Notes: generated from the sequence alone by a model not told the origin. 64,000 bases of DNA from Paenibacillus sp. UNC499MF (GCF_900107975.1 NZ_FNVF01000001.1:997237-1061236), one strand, 5' to 3'. Counted from the stretch's first letter, positions 25,633 through 36,600 are shown. Program-made: numbers and translations.

Positions 25633-25754
25633 GCTTTACAGTTAAGTCACGTATAACTAGGCAATCCAGATTGTACTTTATTTTCATTTTCATATCCAGT
25701 AACCAAAATATGCTCACTACTCTGCGCAAACGACAGTTCAGATGTAAGTAATAG

Positions 25755-25942
25755 CTCATCTATCCGATCCCTAAATTACCCCGAAAGATCTTGCAGGCTG
25801 GCACGTATGCCTGCAGGTTGTCCGGCTCCTGCTGGACGGGGAGGAAATGCCTTCCCGGAAGAAGGAATGGGAATTGTGGTACGAGAAATACACCCGTCAC
25901 GTGGATGCGTTTCTTGCCGAAGAGGGCAGTCAAAGGAACTGA
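25755..25942 (+). pseudogene. 3' remnant of an SRPBCC (START-like/AHSA1) domain protein
   Basis: Sixty-two codons on the plus strand without a start end in TGA at 25940-25942. 'DLAGWHVCLQVVRLLLDGEE' followed by 'WELWYEKYTRHVDAF' matches the C-terminal helix of SRPBCC/Hsp90-activator-like proteins (the G-W-H-x-C-L pattern). No ribosome site or N-terminal fold precedes it, so it is a relic. The rest of the 533 bp between 25584 and 26116 shows only terminators. Confidence 0.6.
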
Positions 25943-26056
25943 GACGATCTAGGAGAGAATGCGGGACGGACCGGTAAGGACGGTATTCTAAGCACTATAA
26001 GCACATGAAAAAAACGGAAGTCCGGAGGTAAGTTCCGGGCTTCCGCTTTCCAAACC

Positions 26057-26105
26057 AAAAAGCCCGGCAGCAGATCGCTAAACGATCCGTTTGCCGGGCT
26101 TTTTT
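26057..26105 (-). terminator. Intrinsic terminator of the sugar-binding-protein gene
   Basis: AAAAAGCCCGGCA pairs with TGCCGGGCTTTTT. A second hairpin with GGAAGTCCGG/CCGGGCTTCC lies beyond it at about 26013-26047. Confidence 0.9.
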
Positions 26106-26116
26106 CGATGAAACCG

Positions 26117-27778
26117 CTATTTGGACGAGACCGACTTATACCAGTCGTTGACTTCTTTCGTAATTTGTTCGCCGCCGTTTGCTTTCCAGTTGGCGACAAA
26201 TTCGTCAAAAGCGGTGATAGGCAGTTTGCCGTAAATAATTTTGTTGAACGTTTCCATTTCCGATTGACGGAGAAGGTTCCACTTGGACACCATCGTCGGC
26301 GTAGCCGCCCCGGTGAAATAGTTCTGCTTGCGGATGTCCTGCTGGGACATGACGATTTTGGCCGCCGCCCAGTTTTCCGGTTTGCGGAATTCGGCCATCT
26401 GCTTCTCGTAAGGTGTCTCGGGAGTCTTGCCGTCGGCGAGCTTCACGAGCGTTTTCATATACAGATCCGGAATACGGGCGGGACCGGTCAAGAACGGGAA
26501 CTCATTGGAGAAATCTTTGATTTTCTCCTTGTCGCTGGTCGGTTTGCCGTCAATAATGTCCCAGTCGTACCCTTTCGCGAATCCGTATTCGTACTTGCTT
26601 CCGGCAGCCGGGTTAGCCAGATTGTCGAGCAGGTAGTTGTAATACAGGAAAATGGCTTCCGGATGTTTGGCGTCTTTGTTGATCATAATACTGGCGTTAA
26701 CGCCGGAATTTTGCCATTTCGTCCCGATTTTGCCGTCAGGCCCGGCGGGTATCGGGTAAGCTTTATATTTCGAGCCTTTTACGTTCTTAAGCAGATCCGG
26801 TGCGGGCCAGTCCGGTACCCAGTTCGCTCCGGGCAGAATGCCCGCGGTTCCCTTGGTCCAGCTTTCCGCCGACTTGGCTTCGTCCCACAAGGCGGAATCC
26901 GTATGGATGTAACCTTTGTCCATCCATTCCTTCAGCTTGGCGAGGGCTTCTTTGGCGCCCGGGTTGGTGGAGCCGTATTCGAGGTTGCCGGAAGCGTCCT
27001 TGTTCCACTGCTCCTGAATCGTTCCGTAAGCGCCGAACAGCCAGTCAAGCGAACCCATCCAGGTGTTCGTATTGTTTTTCAGTGAAATCGCCAGCGGAAA
27101 AACGTCCTTCGGAGCGAGGCCGTCCGGATTCTGGTTTTTGAATTTGTCCATAATGACTTCCAGGTCGGCAATCGTCTTAGGCGCTTGGAGATTCAGCTTT
27201 TCCATCCAGTCTTCGCGCAGCCACAGCAGTGTGTCGTCATTGTCGGTATACTCCATAATCGGCATATTGTATTTTTTGCCGTCTCTCGTGAACGGATACC
27301 ACAATTCCGGGTGCGCTGCGGAATGGTCTTTTAATATTTTGTTGGCATATTTGTCGAAAAGCTCGTCAATGGGCATGAACTGGCCGGAATCGATGAGCTG
27401 GTTGGTGAGTACCGGATTGGTCGGTACGGATACGAAGTCGGGCAATTTTTCTCCCGAAGCGATCGCGAGCTGAAGCTTTTGCTTATATTGGTCATCATTG
27501 GCCGGATACCAGGTATCCTTATGCTTAATGCCTAACGTTTCCAGCATCCATCGGTCGTGGACGTTGTTTTCTTTGGTATCGCCCTGTACATATTTCTTAG
27601 GCATCAGCACGGAGCTGATTTCGATCGGCGGATCATATTTTCCTTTGGAGAAGGCGGCTTCGGCTCCGGAGGAAGCCGTACTGCCTTTCGTTGTGTCATT
27701 GGATGCCCCGCTGCAGGCCGTAAGCGTGACAAGGCTGGCCGTGATGAGAACCGATCCCAATTTTCTTAACTTGACCAT
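26117..27778 (-). CDS. Extracellular sugar-binding lipoprotein of an ABC transporter (LplA type)
   Basis: 553 residues; lipoprotein signal with Cys22 in 'LVTLTACSGAS', then a family 1 solute-binding fold: 'GIKHKDTWYPANDDQYKQKL', 'LWLREDWMEKLNLQAPKTI', 'GYIHTDSALWDEAKSAESW'. LplA-like proteins in Paenibacillus bind complex plant or host oligosaccharides. The matching permeases are the divergent genes at 31459 and 32425; no ATPase is encoded here, as usual for this group, which shares a general MsmX-like ATPase. It is read after the response-regulator gene (99-bp gap) and may also have its own promoter. Confidence 0.9.
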   Translation of the reverse strand: MVKLRKLGSVLITASLVTLTACSGASNDTTKGSTASSGAEAAFSKGKYDPPIEISSVLMPKKYVQGDTKENNVHDRWMLETLGIKHKDTWYPANDDQYKQKLQLAIASGEKLPDFVSVPTNPVLTNQLIDSGQFMPIDELFDKYANKILKDHSAAHPELWYPFTRDGKKYNMPIMEYTDNDDTLLWLREDWMEKLNLQAPKTIADLEVIMDKFKNQNPDGLAPKDVFPLAISLKNNTNTWMGSLDWLFGAYGTIQEQWNKDASGNLEYGSTNPGAKEALAKLKEWMDKGYIHTDSALWDEAKSAESWTKGTAGILPGANWVPDWPAPDLLKNVKGSKYKAYPIPAGPDGKIGTKWQNSGVNASIMINKDAKHPEAIFLYYNYLLDNLANPAAGSKYEYGFAKGYDWDIIDGKPTSDKEKIKDFSNEFPFLTGPARIPDLYMKTLVKLADGKTPETPYEKQMAEFRKPENWAAAKIVMSQQDIRKQNYFTGAATPTMVSKWNLLRQSEMETFNKIIYGKLPITAFDEFVANWKANGGEQITKEVNDWYKSVSSK

Positions 27779-27877
27779 TCATCATTTCCCCCTACTTGTG
27801 TGATCCTTACATGTGTTACTGTATCAACTTTCCGGGGAAAGCATCTATATGAGTTTGTTAGTTTCGATAGGAATCTG

Positions 27878-29497
27878 TCATGGTAATAAAGCCCCGTCCC
27901 GGTACTCCTGCGGCGTCACACCGAAATGGCGCTTGAACACTTTGATAAAATAGGCGGGGTCCATATAGCCGATTTCCATGCTGATTTCATACACTTTCTT
28001 GCCGGTGGCCTTGAGCAGATGGCAGGCGCGCTCCATGCGAAGCCGGGAAATATAATCGCTGATGCCTTCTCCCGTCTCGATTTTGTAAATTTTGGACAAA
28101 TGGGTCGGGTGCAGATTGACATGGTCCGCCAGAGCCCGCAGGGACACGTCCTCGTGCAAATGCTTGTCCGCATATTCCTGTATCTTCTTCACGTATTGGG
28201 AGCGGCTATCCTTCACGCTGCTGGAGCTGACTTCTTTCAGCTTGTGGAGCACGCTCCGCGACCAGTTTCCGAGCTTCTTGATCGAAACGAACGCTTCTCC
28301 GCTCTGAAGCGCCTCCATATCGTCGGACCCGAGCAGCTTCGTTAGCGTATAGCCGCTGCGGTGGGCGAGATTGCTGAAGGAAGCGGTGATGAGGAAGCCG
28401 GCTTCCATGCAGTGCTCCCACGATTCCGGCCATTTGTCCTCCAGCTCCGTACATACGGCCGCCAGCTTGGCTTCGGCGGCATCCCAGTGACCCGCCTCCA
28501 GCAGGTTGACGAGGGAGGGCGGCACGTACAGCGCGTTTAGCGGCCCTTGCGCCGGTGTGTGGTCGACTTCGTTGACGCGTACAACAAAATCCCGTTCGTC
28601 GCCGACGATTTCCCGGAAATAGGCGGAAGCCTGCCGGAACCGGTCGGGCAGCTGCTCCGGGAAAGCGAACCATTCCGTGATAACGATGGAGAGAGAGCCC
28701 TGCAGAAACTGCTTCACTTTGGACTGAAGCTGCTGGGAGAGCTTCTCCAGGAGATTTTCCTGGCCTGCGGCGCTTGCGGTTTCTTTAAGCTGGAGGAGGA
28801 AGACGAGATAGCCGTGCTCTTCCTTAACGCCCCAGACTTCCATAAATTCGCCGAGAATTTCTTCGGCCATGTTCATGATCGCATATTCGATCAACGGCTG
28901 TCCGTTGTTCTTGTAGCGGCCGAATTCTTCTTCGAGCCGGACCAGCATCAGCGCGCTGTCCCCGAAATCGAACGGCAGTCCGTAGTCGCTCAGCTTGCGG
29001 TGCCATTCGTCCACCGAGAGACGCCGGCCCTGCAGGGCTTCCAGCAGGAGCTGCCCGCGCAGAATCGGCAGATTTTCGCGAAGCGTATGCCGGGTGCGCT
29101 CCAGCGAGCTGACCAGCTCCCATTCGGCATTGAGCTGATCGATGGCCGTTTTGACGGCGCCGAACAGCTCCTGGTCGGTCGGCGGCTTGAGGAGATAATC
29201 GACGGCGTTGTGCCGGAGCGCTTTTTTGGCATATTCGAACTCCGAATGTCCGGACAAGATAATGCATTTCATCTTCTTGTCGCGGATTCGTATGCGTTCG
29301 ATAAGCTCGATACCGGACATCTCGGGCATTTGCACGTCCGAGATCACGATATCGATCGGATGCGTATCGATCATTTGCAGCGCTTCGAATGCGGAATAGG
29401 CTCTGTGTACGTGTTCGATTCCGAATTCATGCCAAGGCTTGTGCAATGCGAGGTTGTCCACCCAGTGGGATTCGTCGTCAACGATGATCATTTGCAT
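27878..29497 (-). CDS. AraC-type two-component response regulator (YesN family)
   Basis: 539 residues. The N-terminal receiver domain has Asp54 in 'IVISDVQMPEMSG' and the conserved Lys in 'VDYLLKPPTD'. A long linker region (about 130-430) follows, then a C-terminal AraC-type double helix-turn-helix, 'SLRALADHVNLHPTHLSKIY' and 'KVYEISMEIGYMDPAYFIKV'. It activates a carbohydrate uptake regulon once phosphorylated. ATG at 29497 follows AGGAGA and overlaps the upstream kinase gene by 20 bp, so the two are translationally coupled. Likely targets are the adjacent transporter genes. Confidence 0.92.
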   Translation of the reverse strand: MQMIIVDDESHWVDNLALHKPWHEFGIEHVHRAYSAFEALQMIDTHPIDIVISDVQMPEMSGIELIERIRIRDKKMKCIILSGHSEFEYAKKALRHNAVDYLLKPPTDQELFGAVKTAIDQLNAEWELVSSLERTRHTLRENLPILRGQLLLEALQGRRLSVDEWHRKLSDYGLPFDFGDSALMLVRLEEEFGRYKNNGQPLIEYAIMNMAEEILGEFMEVWGVKEEHGYLVFLLQLKETASAAGQENLLEKLSQQLQSKVKQFLQGSLSIVITEWFAFPEQLPDRFRQASAYFREIVGDERDFVVRVNEVDHTPAQGPLNALYVPPSLVNLLEAGHWDAAEAKLAAVCTELEDKWPESWEHCMEAGFLITASFSNLAHRSGYTLTKLLGSDDMEALQSGEAFVSIKKLGNWSRSVLHKLKEVSSSSVKDSRSQYVKKIQEYADKHLHEDVSLRALADHVNLHPTHLSKIYKIETGEGISDYISRLRMERACHLLKATGKKVYEISMEIGYMDPAYFIKVFKRHFGVTPQEYRDGALLP

Positions 29498-31316
29498 GTG
29501 TAAGGTCTCCTTGCAGGCTTCTATAGCCGGATGTTTTTGCGGCAGGGGGGATCTCCCAGACGATTTCGGTCCGGAGTCCGCCGAGCGGCGACTTGACGAA
29601 AGCCAGATAGGACCGGTCTCCGAACTGATGCATGATGCGCTGATTCGTATTCCATAAGCCGCAGCCCATTTCTTCCTGCAGCGGCTCCTGCATTTTCCGG
29701 TTCAGCGCCTTCTCTTGTTCGGCGTTCAATCCCGGTCCGTCGTCATCCACGTACACTTTGCAGAAGCCGTCCGCCATCTCGCCGGTAATCCGGATTTGGC
29801 CGGAGGTGTATGATTTTCCGACCCCGTGGATAACGGAGTTTTCCACAATCGGCTGAAGCATCAGCCGGGGAACGGACTGGCTGCGCATTTCTTCGGGAAT
29901 GTCGATCTTATAGTCGATCCGGCCGTTCCGGAGCTTCTGGATATCGAGATAGTTCACGAGCAGCTTGATCTCTTCTTCCAGCGAGGCCGTTTCCCGTTCC
30001 ATCCGCGTCGTATAGCGGTAATAGGCGCTCAAATTATACGCCATCGCAACGACGGCTTCCTCGTCCTTCATCTGGGCCATATTAATAATATAGCCCAGGC
30101 AGTTATACAGAAAATGCGGATTAATCTGGGCCTGAAGCTGCTTAAGTGTCGCTTCCCGGGCACGGATTTTTTCGTTGAACACGTTCTCGATGAGATCCTG
30201 GATCTGACGTGACATATCGTTAAACCGGTAAAACAGAAACGAAAATTCGTTATGGTCCCGGGTATGCAGCCGGACAGTGTAATCACCGCGCTGTACACGG
30301 CGCAGCCCGTTAATCAGCTTGAGAATCGGCTTCTGAACGTTGCGGTACAGCAGAATCGAAGCCGCAATACCGACAAGGAACATCAGCAGCATAGAGAAAT
30401 AGAACAGGTTCCGGCTAAACGAAATCGGCCCCAGGATCTGATCGAGCGGAACCACATCAACCAGATGCCAATCGAGATAGGACGATTTTACGGAGCTTAC
30501 CAGATAATTTTTGCCGTCAAGCTTGACGACATGCTGCGTCGTGTTGTCGGGGGAATGCTCGTCCAGGTAGCCGATCAATTCTCCCGTCAAATTTTTATCC
30601 GCGCTGCGGTTCAGGATCGGCGTGCTCCCTTTATGATAAAAGAACGGATCGCCCTGTCCGCCCGCTTTGTACGTATCCAGCATATTCTGGATATTTTCGT
30701 AACTGAAGCTCGCTTCGATGACGAGACTGCTGCCCGTCAACATGCCCGGCTGGGACAGGGAATCGTTATAGAACCAGTAGAAAGCGTCCAGCCCTCCGTG
30801 ACCTTCGCCGGTACCGTCCCCGTAAGTCCATTTTCCGCTCCGGTTGTTCTGTAAATATTTCTCGTCGTACGCCGGCGATTTGTAATTGGAGATAATGTCT
30901 TTGTTCTGCTGGGAGTAGACGGCATACCGGGCCGGCCAAATATCGGTCACTCTGGACTGAAGGGCCATTTTCTCCTGAATGACGTACCGTGTCTGCATGC
31001 GGTCGTAGCGGTCCTCCCAGATGTTCAGCCCGTTGAATTTTTGGACGTTCGGGTCCCTGGAGAAGACCAGGCTGAACTCCATCATCTGACTAATGCGCGA
31101 ATCGATTTGACTGGACAAAAAAGTAAGCTGCTTGGTATTCGACTTCTGCAGCTCCGAGCTGACGACATTGAAAGTGACGTCGTTTGAATACGTATACACA
31201 AGAATAATCGGGATAAAAAGCAAGATAATCAAGCCGTTCATTTTGGCGAACAGACTGAATCTGTACCGCGCCTTTCCCCGAACCTTCGCAGCAATTCCCG
31301 CTAATCCCAAACTCAT
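29478..31316 (-). CDS. Sensor histidine kinase (YesM family)
   Basis: 612 residues. Two membrane helices (about 25-45 and 345-365) enclose an extracellular dCache-like sensor domain. A HAMP domain follows, then a HisKA_7TM-type core with phospho-acceptor His401 in 'QINPHFLYNCLGYI', and an ATPase domain with 'PIVENSVIHGV' and 'DDDGPGLN'. It senses an extracellular sugar, or the loaded binding protein, and phosphorylates the YesN partner encoded next. ATG at 31316 lies 4 nt after GGAGGAGA; the upstream TTG form is not supported. Confidence 0.92.
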   Translation of the reverse strand: MSLGLAGIAAKVRGKARYRFSLFAKMNGLIILLFIPIILVYTYSNDVTFNVVSSELQKSNTKQLTFLSSQIDSRISQMMEFSLVFSRDPNVQKFNGLNIWEDRYDRMQTRYVIQEKMALQSRVTDIWPARYAVYSQQNKDIISNYKSPAYDEKYLQNNRSGKWTYGDGTGEGHGGLDAFYWFYNDSLSQPGMLTGSSLVIEASFSYENIQNMLDTYKAGGQGDPFFYHKGSTPILNRSADKNLTGELIGYLDEHSPDNTTQHVVKLDGKNYLVSSVKSSYLDWHLVDVVPLDQILGPISFSRNLFYFSMLLMFLVGIAASILLYRNVQKPILKLINGLRRVQRGDYTVRLHTRDHNEFSFLFYRFNDMSRQIQDLIENVFNEKIRAREATLKQLQAQINPHFLYNCLGYIINMAQMKDEEAVVAMAYNLSAYYRYTTRMERETASLEEEIKLLVNYLDIQKLRNGRIDYKIDIPEEMRSQSVPRLMLQPIVENSVIHGVGKSYTSGQIRITGEMADGFCKVYVDDDGPGLNAEQEKALNRKMQEPLQEEMGCGLWNTNQRIMHQFGDRSYLAFVKSPLGGLRTEIVWEIPPAAKTSGYRSLQGDLTHANDHR

Positions 31317-31458
31317 CCCATCTCCTCCAGCCACTGCCCTAATAAATCCCTATGGAAGCCTAACATTGTACTATAGTCAGCTTTCCGAAATGCTTGCTAC
31401 TATTTATAGCAGAGATTGATCGAACACACAAAATAATTTTTTGGGGCGGGAGAGAGCG

Positions 31459-32409
31459 ATGGGAGTGAACACGGTGCAGCAGGTCAAGGCCGGAAAAGCC
31501 CGGCGCACAGACACAAAAAAAGGCTACAAGCAGCCCTGGATTCTTCACTTTATGGTTCTGCCGGCGGCTGTTCTCGTATTTATATTTTCGTATATCCCCA
31601 TGTCGGGGATTATTATGGCTTTCCAGGACTATAAACCCGCGCTGGGAATTTCCGGCTCTCCCTGGGTCGGTTTGAAGCATTTCCGGTATATGTGGGAGAA
31701 CGATTATTTTTTGAAAATCACGTGGAACACGTTGTTCTTCGCCTGTTCGAAAATGGTCATGAATCTGATCATTCCGTTTTTCTTTGCTTTGCTGCTTAAC
31801 GAAGTGCGGAAGATGGCGCTGAAAAGAACGATCCAAACGCTCGTTTATTTGCCGCATTTCCTGTCTTGGGTGACCTTATCGGGAATATTGATCGATATGC
31901 TCGCTCAAACCGGACTAATCAACCAGTTTCTTACGGCCATGTTCGGCGTCAAGCCGATTTTCTTCCTGGGAGACGGCAGCTGGTTCCGGTTTACCATTAT
32001 TTTCAGTGACGTCTGGAAGGAATTCGGTTTTAACACGATCATCTTCCTGGCGGCGCTCTCCGGCATTAATCCGTCGTTGTACGAAGCGGCGGAAGTAGAC
32101 GGGGCCGGGCGCTGGAAGCAGACGTTCTACATTACGATTCCCGCGCTTATCCCGATTACGATCGTCATTGCGACTCTGGCGCTCGGCAACGTGCTCAACG
32201 CGAACTTTGACCAGGTGTTTAACCTGTACAGCCCGCTCATTTACCAGCAGGGCGATATCATCGACACGTTCGTGTACAGGGAAGGTCTGCTCAGCGGACA
32301 GTTCAGCTTTGCCACGGCCGTCAGCTTGTTCAAATCGTTCATCAGTCTGATCCTGATCGCGGTCTCGTATAGGCTGGCCTACCGGTTTGCCGGATACCGA
32401 ATTTTCTAG
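31459..32409 (+). CDS. Sugar ABC transporter permease (LplB type)
   Basis: 316 residues, six membrane helices and the binding-protein-dependent-transport signature 'EAAEVDGAGRWKQTFYITIP' (the EAA loop that contacts the ATPase). N-terminal segment 'LPAAVLVFIFSYIPMSGIIM' is typical of LplB. ATG at 31459 follows GGGCGGGAGAGAG. Divergent from the sensor kinase; the 140-bp gap carries a TGCTA(N7)TAGCA palindrome at about 31393-31409 that could be an operator. Confidence 0.92.
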   Translation: MGVNTVQQVKAGKARRTDTKKGYKQPWILHFMVLPAAVLVFIFSYIPMSGIIMAFQDYKPALGISGSPWVGLKHFRYMWENDYFLKITWNTLFFACSKMVMNLIIPFFFALLLNEVRKMALKRTIQTLVYLPHFLSWVTLSGILIDMLAQTGLINQFLTAMFGVKPIFFLGDGSWFRFTIIFSDVWKEFGFNTIIFLAALSGINPSLYEAAEVDGAGRWKQTFYITIPALIPITIVIATLALGNVLNANFDQVFNLYSPLIYQQGDIIDTFVYREGLLSGQFSFATAVSLFKSFISLILIAVSYRLAYRFAGYRIF

Positions 32410-32424
32410 AAGGGAAGAGAGCGG

Positions 32425-33297
32425 ATGTATCATAAAACACTGCCTTACCGGATATTCAGCCTGTTCAACAACGTGTTTTTAACGGTTCTGGCCATTCTGT
32501 GCCTGCTGCCTCTGTACCACCTGCTGATGGTGTCCCTCAGCGCATCGGCACCGGCGAACGCGGGCCTGGTTACGTTCTGGCCGATCGGCTTTACGTTCGA
32601 AGCTTACGCGAAAACATTCGACAACGCGAATTTCTTGTCGTCCCTGTGGGTATCCGTGCAGAGAACGGTGCTCGGAACGGCGATGGCTCTGGTAGTGAAT
32701 ACCATTGCCGCCTACGCGCTGTCCAAAGAAAGTCACGTATTTCGCGCACGCAATTTGTATCTCTGGTATTTCGTCGTGACGATGCTGTTCAGCGGCGGAC
32801 TCATTCCAAGCTATATTCTGATCCTGAAGCTCGGGCTCATGAATACGCTGATGGCCTTGATTCTTCCGGGGCTTGTGGGTGTCTTTAACATCATTCTGCT
32901 TATGAATTTCTTCCGTACGGTGCCCAAAGACCTGGAGGAAGCGGCTTTCATTGACGGAGCCGGCCAGCTCCGCACTTTTCTCAGCGTGTACCTGCCCGTT
33001 TCCCTGCCCGTCGTCGCCACTGTCTCCTTGTTTATGATGGTCGGGCACTGGAACTCCTATTTCGACGGGATCATCTATATCCGGGATTCCGAGAAGCTTC
33101 CCCTCGCCACGTTTATGCAGACGATTATCGTGCAGGCCGATATGTCGAAGCTGGATCCGGCAGCCGTTGCCAGCCTGTCCCAGCGTACGATCCGGGCGTC
33201 GCAGATCTTTATCAGCGCCCTGCCGATCCTGCTCGTCTATCCTTTCCTGCAGCGCTATTTCGTAACCGGCATCGTAGTGGGTGCGGTTAAAGAATAG
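32425..33297 (+). CDS. Sugar ABC transporter permease (LplC/YtcP type)
   Basis: 290 residues, six membrane helices, EAA loop 'EEAAFIDGAGQLRTFLSVYL'. Partner of the LplB-type permease 15 bp upstream; together they form the channel for the sugar bound by the lipoprotein at 26117-27778. ATG at 32425 follows AGGGAAGAGAG. The substrate is probably an oligosaccharide, by analogy with LplABC and YtcP systems. Confidence 0.92.
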   Translation: MYHKTLPYRIFSLFNNVFLTVLAILCLLPLYHLLMVSLSASAPANAGLVTFWPIGFTFEAYAKTFDNANFLSSLWVSVQRTVLGTAMALVVNTIAAYALSKESHVFRARNLYLWYFVVTMLFSGGLIPSYILILKLGLMNTLMALILPGLVGVFNIILLMNFFRTVPKDLEEAAFIDGAGQLRTFLSVYLPVSLPVVATVSLFMMVGHWNSYFDGIIYIRDSEKLPLATFMQTIIVQADMSKLDPAAVASLSQRTIRASQIFISALPILLVYPFLQRYFVTGIVVGAVKE

Positions 33298-33365
33298 GCC
33301 GGTTCACCGGCGTTTCACAGATTATAGACAGAGAAGAGAGACAATAAAGTGTGGAGTTTTGCGAT

Positions 33366-33397
33366 AAAAAGTCCGTGCACCGCACGGGCTTTTTTTG
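33366..33397 (+). terminator. Intrinsic terminator of the permease operon
   Basis: AGTCCGTGC pairs with GCACGGGCT (one G-U) around ACC, followed by T7. Confidence 0.9.
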
Positions 33398-33585
33398 TTT
33401 TGTGCGGAATTCGGGCTCTCGCGATCCAACGGTCCACTTTATACATCAGAAAGAAAGTGTCTAATGACCAAAGTAAACGATTGTATATAAATGTAAGAAG
33501 ATATCTCTTTTTCACAGGGATGGGCACCTTATAGTATTAACAGTGGATGGGTCTATTCATCGCATCAAGCATCGAAAGGAGGTAA

Positions 33586-33633
33586 ATGACGAAACGGAAA
33601 AACAGCCAGTGTGCGGCCCAGCCTTACCGCTAA
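33586..33633 (+). other. Candidate 15-codon upstream ORF in the GH20 leader
   Basis: ATG at 33586 stands 3 nt after a near-perfect AAAGGAGG and opens a frame encoding MTKRKNSQCAAQPYR before TAA at 33631. The real gene starts 53 bp later with a weaker site (GAGGATG). The remaining 390-bp intergenic region shows only the terminator at 33366. Confidence 0.4.
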
Positions 33634-33685
33634 AACGCAGGGTAGAAAACGATCTCCACTCCTTCAGAGAAATGAGGATGAGTCA

Positions 33686-36600
33686 ATGAAGACAAATCAA
33701 GGACTGAAAGCGAAACTTTCACGAATACTCACATTTGTACTTGGATTCTCGATCGTTTTAAGCGCGGGCCAGCCTGCGGTCCATGCGGGTCCAAATCCGA
33801 AGAGCCCGGGAGCGGCGGATGTGCAGACGGGAACTGCTCCGGAGGCTATCCCCGTTGCGGAAGAAACGTACGGCGGACCGGCGGAACGCCCGGCTCCCGA
33901 ACAACGTCCGGGGCCTTTTCTGAGCGCGCCGTCCGGCAGCGGCGAAAATTTTGCCCTGAAAAAATCCGTCAAAGCTTCGGGCAACGAGGTGGATTACGGT
34001 CTGTTTCCCGAGATGGCCGTCGATGGGGATAAAGGGACCCGCTGGTCGTCCGCCAAAACGGATGATTCATGGTTCGAGGTGGACCTTGGCGGCAAAAAGG
34101 ACATCGGCCAAGTGGTGATTCACTGGCAGACCCCCGCCAAATCATACCGTGTGCTTACTTCCGTATACGGGGACGTATGGGAGAATATTAAGGAAAACGA
34201 CGGCTTGATCCAATGCGAAGGGGGCATGGAGGTGCTGAATTTTCCTTCCCGCGAAGCAAGATACGTCAAGTTCCAGGGAGTGGAGCGGGCGCCGGCAAGC
34301 GACGGCATCCTGTACGGGTATTCTTTTTACGAATTCGAAGTGTACCAAGAGGACCCTATCGCTAAAATTATCGGAGGTATTCAGAAGCTTGACCCGGTCG
34401 TTAAGGGACAGACCTCACTTACGCTGCCGCCCATGCCGCCCGGCTATAAAATATCCGTCTACGGCAGTGACGCCCTGCCGGTCATTGACAAAGAAGGCCG
34501 CATCCACCCGCCGCTAACGGACCGCACCGTTCAGCTCCTTCTGCAGGTGGAGAGTGAAGCGGATCCCGCCCGGAAAGCAGTGACCGGCAACATCGGCGTG
34601 CATGTTCCCGGGCTGTACACCCAGACGCCGGATCGCAATCCCGAACCGAAGGTCATTCCTTCGCTGCGCGAATGGGCCGGTGGAACAGGCCGCTTCGCTC
34701 TGACGGCCTCCTCCAGGATCGTGATCAGCGACCCCGCTTTGCTGAAGACGGCCGAGATAGTCCGGACGGATCTGAAAGAGATGACCGGACTTAGTCCGCA
34801 GGTCGTTCAAGGCAAAAAAGCATCCGCCGGGGACCTAGTCATGATCCTGGATCCGGCCTTGAAGCATCTCGGCGCGGGCGGCTACCTGCTGGATGTGAAA
34901 GACAACGTGACCATTACAGCTCAGGAAACGAAAGGCATTTTCTGGGGAACCCGCTCGGTGCTGCAGATTCTGAAAGGAGATCCGGAGCGACGGCATCTTC
35001 CAGCCGGAACGGCGCGCGACTACCCCAAGTACGAAACGAGGGGGCTGATGATCGATGTCGCCCGGAAGTTTTACACGATTGATTTTCTGCGGGACTATGT
35101 CAAACTGCTGGCCTGGTACAAGATGACGGATCTCCAGATTCATCTGAACGACGATGTCGGCGTTCCGTTCAAGAACGGGCAGCGGGCCGCCTTCCGTCTG
35201 GAAAGCGAGCGTTATCCCGGCCTGGCGAGCTCCGACGGCCATTACACGAAGGAGGAATTCCGCGAGCTGCAGAGACTTGGAAGCGATTACAGCATCAACA
35301 TTATTCCTGAAATCGACACGCCGGGGCATTCGCGGATATTCACGACCTACGATCCTTCACTCGGCACGGACCACACGCTTGACATTTCGAAGCCCGCAAC
35401 CGTGGATTTTGTCAAAAGTCTTTTCGACGAATATATCGACGGCTACAACAACGGGGAACCGACGTTTCTCGGGCCGGATGTTCATATCGGAACGGACGAA
35501 TACGGGGGGCCTTCCAAAGAAGTTTTCCGCGGCTATATGGATACGCTGATCAAGCACATCAACAGCAAGGGCAAGCATCCGCATCTTTGGGGCGGCCTGA
35601 ATGAATACGCGGGGACGACTCCCATCAGCAACGAGGCCACCATGGGCATTTGGTATGAGCCGTACGGAGGTCCGAAGCAGGCGATGGATTTGGGTTATGA
35701 CATCGTCAATTTCGATACCAACTATATGTATCTCGTTCCGCGGCTGTACCGGGATTATTTAAATACCCCGTTTCTTTACCGGCAGTGGGAGCCTGTGAAA
35801 TGGCCGGGCGTTACGCTGCCCTACGGGCTTCCGCGGCTGAAAGGCGGCATGTTCGCCATCTGGAACGATATTTCGTATGAAACCGGCGTTTCGATGGATG
35901 ATTCTCATATCCGTATGCTGCCCGCAATGCAGGTTCTTTCGGAGAAAATGTGGCAGGGAGCAAGGGAGGGCAATGATTATGACGACTTTATGGCGACGGC
36001 TGCGGAGATCGGCGAAGCACCCGGCGTGAACCGCCTGCACCGTGTCTCTACAGACCGGCCGGACGGCCTGGTGATCCGGTATCCGTTCGACGGGGGGACA
36101 GTGGACACTTCCGGCAGCAAGCTTCACGGAAAAGGCGAGAATATTGCTTTTACGGAAGGAAAATACGGGAAAGCGGTCTATCTCCGGGGCGGTAAAAGCT
36201 ACGTCGAAACTCCGATCGACACGATGGGCTTCGGCTGGACAGTATCCATGTGGATCAAGCCTGAACGTGATAACCCGGAAGATGCCGTACTGATGGAGTC
36301 TCCTATGGGGAAAATCAAGCTGAAGCAAGGAAAAACGGGCAAATTGGGCTTTTCCAAAGAGGATTACGACAGTGTCTTCAACTATGAGGTGCCGGCTGAC
36401 AAATGGACGCATCTTTACTTGACGGGGGATGCGGCGGGTGTTTCTCTTTATGTGAACGGCAATGAGTACGCCGAAAAACTCGGGCTTCCGGTCAGACGCA
36501 TTCAGACGCTGATGCTGCCGGTTCAGAAAATCGGAAGTGAGACGAACGCTTTTAAAGGCGCGATCGACAATATGAACATTTACAATGAATTTCTGCCTCT

